From Fragilariopsis cylindrus CCMP1102 (Eukaryota > Bacillariophyta > Bacillariophyceae > Bacillariales > Bacillariaceae), in contig FMBT01000503.1 in the NCBI GenBank assembly GCA_900095095.1, forward strand, positions 1 to 64,000: 64,000 nt of DNA, read 5' to 3'. This document shows positions 11,031 through 19,127 of the stretch, piece after piece; within the stretch, counting starts at the first letter, position 1, and each line of letters begins with the position of its first letter. The notes below the pieces were generated by a model. It was not told the origin of the DNA. It worked only from the letters and a program-made list of their open reading frames with translations, and searched no databases. A program made the translations under genes and the position numbers.

Positions 11031-11588
11031 CTATGCATGTAAACCTTGTGAATAAATCCAACCAACATTACTTGGTGCCTGTCCTGGTCCAAGTTTTTCA
11101 ACTGAACATTGTACACCAATAAAGTATAATAATGTACTATCTGATCCACGTAAGGGTGCTAGAAAAAATTGATTTGCAAATGATGTACCATCCTTACGAT
11201 AATTTAATAAATTAACAGATGCTTCTGTTTCTTCTTTCACCGCTTGTCGAATGGTATCAATGTCTTCCTTTTTGGTATCCGGGCCTTGTAAGAAACGACA
11301 ATTCCGTCCTTCAATTTCTTGACAATCGTATCCAGTAAAATTACAAAATCCATCACTCGCAAATATGATTGGACAATCTTTTTGATCCGGATCACAAATG
11401 CAAAACGATACAGCCTCATGTCCCACACTATTAATCATATCCATTATTGTCATATCACGTTCACTTAATGGCTTTTCTGGTATAAAAACACGACAGGATA
11501 TTGGTGTTGGTTTTGGATATTCCATGGCAGTTATGAATGGATCAACTGCACTTAGTAAAGTTTCTAATATCTTTTGTAGTACGTCCAT
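11031..11588 (-). CDS. LOV-domain blue-light photoreceptor without attached effector
   Basis: A complete 185-residue protein that is almost all LOV domain. It contains GRNCRFLQG with the flavin-adduct cysteine at C97, then GPDT, the LLNYRKDG strand and the NQFFLAPLR and YFIGVQCSVEKL strands. LOV domains bind FMN and form a cysteinyl adduct in blue light. Diatom aureochromes carry a bZIP region before the LOV domain; here the first 45 residues (LQKILETLLSAVDPFITAM) form only a short helix, with no basic region. The C terminus ends shortly after the last strand. A six-residue insertion, DQKDCP, sits in an early loop. Start chosen as the first ATG, with no open extension upstream. It may signal by homodimerising or by docking to a partner. 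Shortening of an aureochrome is an alternative origin. Confidence 0.88.
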   Translation of the reverse strand: MDVLQKILETLLSAVDPFITAMEYPKPTPISCRVFIPEKPLSERDMTIMDMINSVGHEAVSFCICDPDQKDCPIIFASDGFCNFTGYDCQEIEGRNCRFLQGPDTKKEDIDTIRQAVKEETEASVNLLNYRKDGTSFANQFFLAPLRGSDSTLLYFIGVQCSVEKLGPGQAPSNVGWIYSQGLHA

Positions 11589-12051
11589 ATTTGATAATAG
11601 ATGCAGTACAGTAGTACTACTTGTATTTCACGACTTTGTGATGAATCTTGTGATGATATTTTAATGAACGATTTTCGGTAATACTGCCCTGTATTTCGAG
11701 AATTTGAATGAAGAGAGCGATTGATCGAATGAGTGTGTGTGTGTCTCTCTCTCTCTCTCTCTCTAGTGGCGCCCTTTAGTATTCAGGTTCTTATATTATA
11801 TGGTAGAAGCCGCCGAAGAGGTTGCACTTTAGTGGTGCAGTGTCCTGTATATATTCTTCCGTCGTTTGTCTTGTATTTATTCCGAACTAACCCTGTTGTG
11901 TTGTGAGATTTCTTTTCTATTGCATTGGTGGAAAGGTATTTTTTGATTTTGTACGCACGGTATGCACGTTGAAGGAAGATCAATAGTAAATCCACTCTAT
12001 TATTGATGTGATTGGACACACTAAATCTGTGATGGGTGCGGAAGAAGCGGT

Positions 12052-12059
12052 TGACGTCA
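12052..12059. promoter_or_regulatory. Perfect TGACGTCA palindrome between divergent genes
   Basis: The full CRE palindrome lies about 460 bp before the LOV gene start and about 305 bp before the small membrane-protein start. bZIP factors, including aureochromes and diatom CRE-binding factors, recognise TGACGT. That it controls either gene is inference. Confidence 0.35.
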
Positions 12060-12279
12060 GTCACACAACGCGAAAAAGGTTTGATGACATATTTGTTTTT
12101 AAACGAAAAAATTCAAGAAAGAATTTCCCGTATGTTCACAAAAATCGACATGTAAAAAATTATTAAGGAGCGCGAGAAGGAAACAATTCGCAAAAATGCA
12201 TCAAAGCATCAAAGATCAAAGTACGAGTAGGCGATTAGTTACAAGCTGAAAGTCATCACTCATGTGATATCGGACGTAC

Positions 12280-12328
<49 letters not shown>
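12280..12328 (+). repeat. TACTATC heptamer repeat, seven exact copies
   Basis: Seven perfect head-to-tail copies of TACTATC end 36 bp before the start codon of the small membrane protein, so the tract lies in its core promoter or 5' leader. Confidence 0.9.
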
Positions 12329-12329
<1 letters not shown>

Positions 12330-12364
12330 GCACCTTTAAAAGAATCGATAAATGATATACCGAA

Positions 12365-12706
12365 ATGATAATGATCGGAGTAGCAATAACTGAAGAAGGG
12401 GAAGACGGAGGAACATCATCGTCAATACAACTAAATAATAATGATAATGACACAAAAGATGCTGCAATAGAAGCAATTAATCATGATTCTACTGAAGCGG
12501 AAGTAGCTGTTGCAGGAACGAATATTATTGTACTTTGGTTATTCTTATTATGTATAGCTACATTACTATATCAATTTTATTACTACAAAAGAAATAATAA
12601 TAATACATCATCATCATTGTCGTCGAAAAAAACAAAAAAAACACAATCATCGGATACAACACCAGAGGTAGAAATGAGAGAACTTGATGCCTATACAGAC
12701 TGGTAG
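12365..12706 (+). CDS. Small single-pass membrane protein, function unknown
   Basis: A 113-residue frame with a polar, acidic first half (residues 1-48), one hydrophobic span (about 50-70, NIIVLWLFLLCIATLLYQF), then a basic Asn/Ser/Lys-rich tail ending in an acidic patch and TDW. The charge pattern suggests the tail faces the cytosol. No signal peptide or named domain. The start region is partly duplicated at about 15716-15780, which supports this being a real, locally copied sequence. The alternative start at the third residue (MIG) would change little. Confidence 0.5.
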   Translation: MIMIGVAITEEGEDGGTSSSIQLNNNDNDTKDAAIEAINHDSTEAEVAVAGTNIIVLWLFLLCIATLLYQFYYYKRNNNNTSSSLSSKKTKKTQSSDTTPEVEMRELDAYTDW

Positions 12707-13283
12707 TTGGTAGTAGTGACGTAATTCTATTAAAAATCATTACTGTTGTAGTCGTTGGGAATTGGGATTTTCTTGAGATGTTATTATTGCTATTTCGGCA
12801 GTATTACTAATTCTAATATATTGGAGAGAATGAATGAATGAACGAACGAACGAACGAACGAACGAATAAATGAATGAATGAATCGACTGGGCATGGTGTT
12901 TTTTTTTTAAAAGCAGATTGCTAGTTGATTGATTCGTCTACGGTACCGCCGTAAACAGCATGCGATTATCGAGAGGGGATATTTCAAGGAAAGGGATTCT
13001 CACGAAATAATAATGCATACAAGTAAGTATGCTAATGCATCCATGATATACTATTGCTACTTATTGCAGAATACAGTATGTAGATAGGCGACATAATATG
13101 GTACCATGCGAAGTGTAGTAGACGAATAAGGAAGTTGTACAGAAAAAGAAGCCGATCATTCGTCGTCGGTAAAGATTCTTGGACTGAGACGCAGATATTC
13201 ACTATACTTACTTGTACAACTAAGGATATAAATATTATAAATATCTAAAGATTATTAGAGGATGTTGACTTGCCTCACCTTAC
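12707..13283. other. Intergenic region with GAAT/GAAC tetranucleotide tract
   Basis: A tract of GAAT and GAAC units at about 12827-12886 and AT-rich sequence. No gene seen. Confidence 0.5.
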
Positions 13284-15299
13284 TCAAAACGACTTGATTG
13301 AAATTGTTAATGGTGCTGAAATCCAATCCAATCGACCTTGAACTGTACGTCCAATATTGTCTTTGCTTGATACATAGTTTGCATCAGTTCTTTGTTGTAC
13401 AATATGACTTTGAATCTTTGAATTTTCCGGCCAAACTTTTCCATTTGTTGGTGTATTCTTCCAATTCTGATCAACTTTTGCCAGTGCATAAACTGCTAAT
13501 TCATCACCCTTTTTAAATGGTGTTAGATCCACAAATGTTGAAAATTTGGTACTTCTGATGAAGTAGGATCAGTCCATCTTGTACCACCACTTTGTATTTC
13601 AGTTATATAAAGAAGCTGTTGATTATCAGTTGTCGCTGTCGATGTAGCTATTTCAATTGCTGCATTAATATCCGATTGATTCAATTGATTTACAGATCCA
13701 AAAGAATCTGGAAAGTCATTATAATTCCCATATATTAGATATGTTTCATCAACATTAATACTACCACCAACACTCCATTTAACTTTTCTGTTTAGTTTTG
13801 GTCTGTTTTTACTAACTTACGTCTCTTTTGCCATCTTCTCTTCTTAAAATCAGCATCTATTTTTCTTAATTTTTTGAGAGGTCTAATTTCAGAATTAAAA
13901 GTCTTCTTTTGAAATTTGATTATCTCAACGTATGGTTCAACCATATCAATTGCCATTAATGCTGTACGGATATGTTTAGCTGCATATCCATTATTTGTAC
14001 TATTATCAAATGCAAATGGTGCATTAAATAAATCAACATTTGTACCAAGTTCTGATGATGGTGGATCTTTGGTTTGGATATTTCAACTAATATATTAAAT
14101 GTTCTTAATGTTGCATCATCGTATTGTGTTTTTTCTGCTGGATATCCGTCATAAGTAGATGGTGTACATTGTTCTACTTGTAATTGGTTTTCCCATGATC
14201 CAGTATATGCATAATCTTCAAAACTACCATTGACCCCATATAATATATCTTTAATAACACCTGTTTCATAAAATCTACCATTAGGACTGGTATTCAATTC
14301 ACCACTAGAATATAATTCACCAGCATATAGAGATATCTTATCAGTTAGTATACGTTGTGCAACATCATCAGGACTGACTCTATTGCTAGGTACACCAATT
14401 GCACCCCATGAAAATCCAATAAGATCAATCCCACCATGATATGACATTGACATTTGGAATAAATTATCTAAAATAGTTCATTTATTGTTCGTGCTGTTAT
14501 TGATTTCATACATTGCGACGAATCTTTAGCATTGTATGGAAAATCACGATTCGGATCAAAACCATTCGTACTTTGACCATTTGGTTAATATAATTTTCAA
14601 ATCTTTGATTTAAGTAATATCCACTAGAATTGGGATTTGGTACAATAACTATTCTTCGTGTTGTAACTAATCGAGCTAACCAGCTGACTGTTTCTTTATC
14701 AAGATACTTTTTTAAGGCAGCACAATAATCAATACCATCAACAGTCAATTTAGCCTGACATGATGCAGATTCACCATAACTTTGCAACATTCATCAATGC
14801 AACAGCTAGAACGATGTTATGTAACGAGAAGGGGGAAATGTGAGTGCGATGGAACGATACAATACGAGACGATATACTCATACGAGGTACATAGCCGATT
14901 GTATTGTATGTGATATTGCTACAACTTACGTCCAACTCTTTCATTACCATGAAGCGCACCACTTAAAAAAACATCAGGACGTTGTTGTAATGCAATTTGA
15001 CCACTTTTATGTGAATATATTATTGGATCAGATATAATCAAAAAATGATTGTAACAACCAGTATTTTGATCTTCTTGGGACAGAGGACAAGTTGTTGGCA
15101 GTTCGTATCGATTTTGCGATGTATCATACGTAACAAATTGTGGATATCGTGTTGCAAGTGACTGCATCTCTCCAACAATTTCATCGAGTGATAATTGACG
15201 GTATGATTCAAAGAAATCATCGCCCTCACTAGCAACGCATGGTAACTGCAACAATAGTAGTAACAGCGTGACGAAGCTTACAAAAGTAGAAGTAGTCAT
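13284..15299 (-). CDS. M14-family zinc carboxypeptidase, secreted; frame interrupted
   Basis: The first exon from ATG 15299 encodes a signal peptide (hydrophobic Leu run ending VASEG) and reaches SGALHGNERVG, the HxxE zinc-binding motif of M14 peptidases. A GT-AG intron follows (about 14801-14929). The rest reads in order across frame changes: ESASCQAKLTVDG, IVIVPNPNSSGYYLNQR, DPNRDFPY, MSYHGGIDLIGFSWG and a C-terminal beta domain with VKWSVGG and RLDWISAPLTI. Clear breaks lie near 14785, 14580, 14471 and 14069. The last three sit in homopolymers and look one base short. A Lys/Arg-rich stretch near 13860 interrupts the C-terminal domain and may hide a further break. The product would trim C-terminal residues from peptides outside the cell or in the vacuole. 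Either a recent pseudogene or, more likely, assembly under-calls. A second ATG at 15332 is in frame but puts a polar leader before the signal peptide. Confidence 0.75.
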
Positions 15300-16033
15300 G
15301 ATGTGCTCGGTCGTACCGTACTCAACATACATATAGATGATAACGATGATGGCAGCGGCAATGACAATGACAATGACAACAACGATGTTAGTCAGTCTTC
15401 GGTTTCCGGTAGCTAGCTTACACGCTGGGTCCTATCGAACAATAAGAATTCGTAACACAAAACACAAGTTGCGTCGTATATTTTCGTGTATTAAAAAAAA
15501 GGTATTGAAGGTCATTTTACCCATATATAAAAATATATAAGCCTTGAAAATCAATCATTCACGGTTGAGGACTTCAAACTCCAAAAAAGTGAACCAAATA
15601 ATTAGTGAAAATACCGTCTCTTCGTAAACAATGCTAACAGTAAGAAGTTACAGACTCCTGTACAAGTATCCACTCTTGTAATTGTCGGACCTGTTGAATA
15701 TCTATCTACTTCATCACAAAGATTGATAAATGATAGAATGATAATGATCGCAGTAGCAATTGAAGAAAAGGAAGTAGTATAAAAGTACGTACGGCAATAC
15801 TTAATAAAAGGAATTTTATTGTGTGCGTGCGTGAAAGGAATGATATACCTACGACACTTCGACTATTGTATAAACCAGTAGATCATGATAATAGTTATAA
15901 CAATACGCAAGCCCTATCTCTCTCTCTCTATCAAGTATGCATACATATGTACTATTTGTGCTTAATTAAAAATTCGTCAAGAACACATCTTCAAAATAAA
16001 ATATCGATGTTGGAACTATTCTTTTTCGTTTTG
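15300..16033. other. Intergenic region between M14 and DUF1622 genes
   Basis: Upstream flank of the carboxypeptidase and downstream flank of the DUF1622 gene. It contains the partial copy of the small membrane-protein start and a TC run (about 15916-15929). No other gene is seen. Confidence 0.4.
15716..15780 (+). pseudogene. Partial copy of the start of the small membrane-protein gene
   Basis: The segment around AATGATAATGATCGCAGTAG, followed by AGCAATTGAAGAAAAGGAAG, closely matches the leader and first codons of the gene at 12365 (AATGATAATGATCGGAGTAG and following). Similarity stops after about 60 bp and no open frame continues. It looks like a local duplication remnant. Confidence 0.5.
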
Positions 16034-16696
16034 TTAATTCTTTTTCTGTTTCCTCTTATTCTTTCCTCGTGGACCACCACTATCATTATTCTCGTTTTGC
16101 TTTTGTGCAATCGTCGCTTTTGTTACTGATTTTGCGGTCGTTGTTGTTGTTGTTTTCTCTGCTTCTTGCTCGGATTCTATTTTTTGGTCATCACCGTTAT
16201 AGTGAGCTGGTGATGATGACGGTGGTGAATGTTCTTCGTGTCCGCTGTGTGCAGCGATATGATGTAAAATTTCTTCTATTTCCTTTCCCAGAAAATATGC
16301 AAGCGTTGTACGGACACCACCAATTAAAGTCATTTTATATAATTCATCCATTTCATATGCATGACTTGGTTTTAATAATGTTTCAAGTACATCTGCAGCA
16401 ACTAATAATAAAAGTGAAAATCCAATCATTCTTGCTAATTCTAATTTGATACGATCTAATGTTAACATTGATCGTTGTTTTTGTGTAGTAGCAAATACGA
16501 TATAGAATGAATATCCTGTCATGTATTGGACTAACAAAAGAAAGAAATTAACGAATGAAATTGCAACCCCAAATATCAAAACAATACTCCCAAAATAATT
16601 CATATATTGTAGCGCTTGTTCGAATATCTCCTCTTGCAGTCCTCCATCATGCTGGCCATGGTCTTGGACGTCATTCTCTTCCAACACGTCTTCCAT
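16034..16696 (-). CDS. DUF1622 family membrane protein
   Basis: From M16696 the product has 220 residues. There are three membrane spans: about 30-52 (FGSIVLIFGVAISFVNFFLLLV), about 82-102 (ARMIGFSLLLLVAADVLETL) and about 119-136 (MTLIGGVRTTLAYFLGKEIE). The combination of a charged RIKLELARMIGFSLLLL segment, VAADVLETLLKPS and IGGVRTTLAYFLGKE matches the bacterial and algal DUF1622 family, whose role is unknown. The tail is Lys/Glu/Thr-rich and ends in a basic cluster. The frame stays open upstream to 16942, but those 82 residues lack the family's pattern, so I prefer the later Met. An inverted TGACGT (ACGTCA) lies about 215 bp upstream. Confidence 0.75.
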   Translation of the reverse strand: MEDVLEENDVQDHGQHDGGLQEEIFEQALQYMNYFGSIVLIFGVAISFVNFFLLLVQYMTGYSFYIVFATTQKQRSMLTLDRIKLELARMIGFSLLLLVAADVLETLLKPSHAYEMDELYKMTLIGGVRTTLAYFLGKEIEEILHHIAAHSGHEEHSPPSSSPAHYNGDDQKIESEQEAEKTTTTTTAKSVTKATIAQKQNENNDSGGPRGKNKRKQKKN

Positions 16697-17182
16697 AATA
16701 AGTTGTGATTGATGAGTGATGATTTCACAGCACAAGCACGTTTGTGTCGGATAGCTAGCTATGAAGTGACTTAGATTGTTTCTACAACAGTATGCCATAC
16801 AATGTGTAACGCAGACCTTCGAAGTGGTGACGACAAACAAACAAACAAACAAAGCATAAAGAAGTGTTCTGTTTTTCGATCTTACGTTTGCGTTTTTTAT
16901 TGACACGAAAGATACGTCAATGTGATTGATTATTAGATCCATTCGTGACTGATGATTAGTTCGGGATTGAATGAATCAATAATGACGCACGCGCTATAAT
17001 GAGGAATAAATATTAGACGATAAAAGCGCGTTGAACCCTAAAAATCTACCCACAAAATGCGAAATGTAATATTTCCAGGCGATACTGTAGCGCGTGCGAA
17101 TCAAGCGGTTGCACGGAGGAAGTATCTAGAGATCTTGAGATCTTATGTGGTGACACAAGGAAAAAAATAATGCACAGTCACA
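16697..17182. other. Divergent promoter region, DUF1622 and DUF3556-like genes
   Basis: Holds the 5' flanks of both genes. Sequence becomes richer in GC and CGCG near 16985-17110, where the foreign-looking block begins. No gene or RNA seen beyond the weak N-terminal extension of the DUF1622 frame. Confidence 0.35.
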
Positions 17183-19042
17183 ATGGCCCAAACAGCGAAA
17201 AACGACAAGACGAACGCGTCGGACAGTACTATCAAAGACCCGCTCTCGCTGAAGAATCATCTAGAAAATGAGGAAGGCTTCAAGAAGCTTTCCTACTGGA
17301 ACCAGATGGATGCCATGGTGGCTCACCAAGCGTGCCCCGAACCGCTGACCGCCATCACATTTGTGCTGGGAGGGATCACATCTTTTTTCAACGGTTCCAT
17401 CCTCTACCTGATCATTACGCACGGCCAAGTTTTAGACGGTGCTGGCGGCGTCGACGATTCACCGGACTACCACGAGGTGTTGTGCAAGACGGCGATTGCC
17501 TGGTGCTCCCTAGCTGCATTTCTGGGCATTGATGGCATGTACGCGAATCCCATCATCGGATACACTCCCATCTTTCGAAGCTGGCAAGTTGGCACAATCA
17601 AAGAACCCTTTTTCTGCGGAAGGGCTGGAGCATGGAGCAGCTTTCTTCCAAAATTAAACTTTCGCCGGAATGTATTTGACGGTCCTCTTCTCTCGTTGGC
17701 CTACACTCTCTCTCGTTTGTGGGTTGCCTGTTCTCCGGTCCCGTCGCCGGCGGCAGCATGGTTTTACTTTCTCTCGACGATTTCCTTATTCGTTTTCAAC
17801 TACTCTGCCTACATTGGTGCGAGCGGAATGTACCACGGTCCTTTTAGCGCGTTTATTTTTCTCAAATATACGAATACTTCGAGTGCCCTGGCGCTCCTCC
17901 AACTCACGCTTGTCCTGCTCTATATTGGATGCGGACTCGGAAAGATGGGACCGTGGTTTGTGCAAGTTTTTAGCCAAGAGTGGACGCTGCCTCTATGGGC
18001 AAAATTCGTGGACCTTAAGCCGTTCCTGTACAAAGACATGCCAAAAGATAACACGGCCACTACCCTTGCCAAAATAGCCGCATATGGCGCTGCCTCCACA
18101 GAATGGCTCGCTGGGGTTATGTTGTGCTTTCCCAGTAGTATTGTTGTTGGTACCTTCTTAGAGTCCTATGCCTATGAGGGCAATGGCGACACTTCGTGTT
18201 CATTACCAGTTGCAGCAGGCATATCTACGATCGTATTGATGCACATGTACATCATCCTTCACCTTCCTATTGTCGACGTTTGGATTTTGAATCTCCTGCC
18301 TGCATACCTGGTTTACTATGCCTTTTATCTTGCACCCACTACCGAGTCTGGATTTGATTACGTTGGTTTCACAGATCTCCCTACCTTGTGGCAGTACGTA
18401 TGCTACGCATTTGTACTCTTCGTATTGTACGGGCAAATCAATTCCGACAAGGTCAGCTACACACTTTGCTACAGGTTTTGGGCCGGCAACTGGCCGCATT
18501 CCTATTTCTTCATCAGTAAATCTGGAATCGCAAAGATTAAAAAAAATCTCGCCAAACAGTGGGAAGCAGAGGAGCCCGGAGTTTTATCAATATTTGGCGC
18601 CGATAAGTGGCGTTCACAGATACTTTCCTACATGATTCTTGGAACGTACTTTTCCAGCAATTTAAATCACCGTGCTCTGACAAAGATTATTCACAAGGTC
18701 ACGAACGGCAGAAGCCTCACGGAATACCACGACGAAGGGAACCGCTTTTTTGTGGGATGGATTTTTGTACAGTGGCTCATGGGTCTAGCCGGAAATTGTT
18801 CCATTCGTGCGTTTCACGCCCTGGCAGTGCTGCAGGAGCTGTGCGAATTTGAGGCCGGCGAATGTCAGCTGATCAATGTTAACAGCTTTGGTTCCCACCA
18901 GGCGCTTGATATTTCGGGCACGAGCACGACCGAGTGGATTATTATGGATGCCAAAGACGGTGTTGTCGAGAAAGGCAACACTTCGATCAACGAATGTCTG
19001 TCGTACACCTGCCCATCGGCTTGCAAGGAAAAAAACGATTAG
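17183..19042 (+). CDS. DUF3556-like multi-pass membrane protein, candidate lateral transfer
   Basis: An uninterrupted 619-residue frame with about ten hydrophobic spans between residues 50 and 420 and a soluble C-terminal region. The C-terminal part matches my memory of the DUF3556 family (mainly actinobacterial, usually about 580 residues): CYRFWAGNWPHSYF, a helical stretch, HDEGNRFFVGWIFVQW, then an FEAGECQLINVNSF strand and a final FE/VE-type strand. Function is unknown; the soluble end looks like a small beta-rich domain fused to a membrane bundle. Codon use is visibly GC-richer than any neighbour, homopolymers and trinucleotide repeats are absent, and there is no intron or frame break. 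That makes recent acquisition from a bacterium plausible. An alternative is a highly expressed native gene with biased codons. Confidence 0.75.
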   Translation: MAQTAKNDKTNASDSTIKDPLSLKNHLENEEGFKKLSYWNQMDAMVAHQACPEPLTAITFVLGGITSFFNGSILYLIITHGQVLDGAGGVDDSPDYHEVLCKTAIAWCSLAAFLGIDGMYANPIIGYTPIFRSWQVGTIKEPFFCGRAGAWSSFLPKLNFRRNVFDGPLLSLAYTLSRLWVACSPVPSPAAAWFYFLSTISLFVFNYSAYIGASGMYHGPFSAFIFLKYTNTSSALALLQLTLVLLYIGCGLGKMGPWFVQVFSQEWTLPLWAKFVDLKPFLYKDMPKDNTATTLAKIAAYGAASTEWLAGVMLCFPSSIVVGTFLESYAYEGNGDTSCSLPVAAGISTIVLMHMYIILHLPIVDVWILNLLPAYLVYYAFYLAPTTESGFDYVGFTDLPTLWQYVCYAFVLFVLYGQINSDKVSYTLCYRFWAGNWPHSYFFISKSGIAKIKKNLAKQWEAEEPGVLSIFGADKWRSQILSYMILGTYFSSNLNHRALTKIIHKVTNGRSLTEYHDEGNRFFVGWIFVQWLMGLAGNCSIRAFHALAVLQELCEFEAGECQLINVNSFGSHQALDISGTSTTEWIIMDAKDGVVEKGNTSINECLSYTCPSACKEKND

Positions 19043-19127
19043 AGCGGGCGGAAGTGACAGCTAACGAAGCTTTCAATACGTATGTTGTATTATTATATTA
19101 GAATATTATTATGAAGAATGAATGATT

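Noticed and set aside
17183-19042. Bacterial contamination or misassembly
   Set aside because: The gene is flanked smoothly by diatom-like sequence with no abrupt junction visible. Contamination cannot be fully excluded without read coverage, so it is kept as a transfer candidate.
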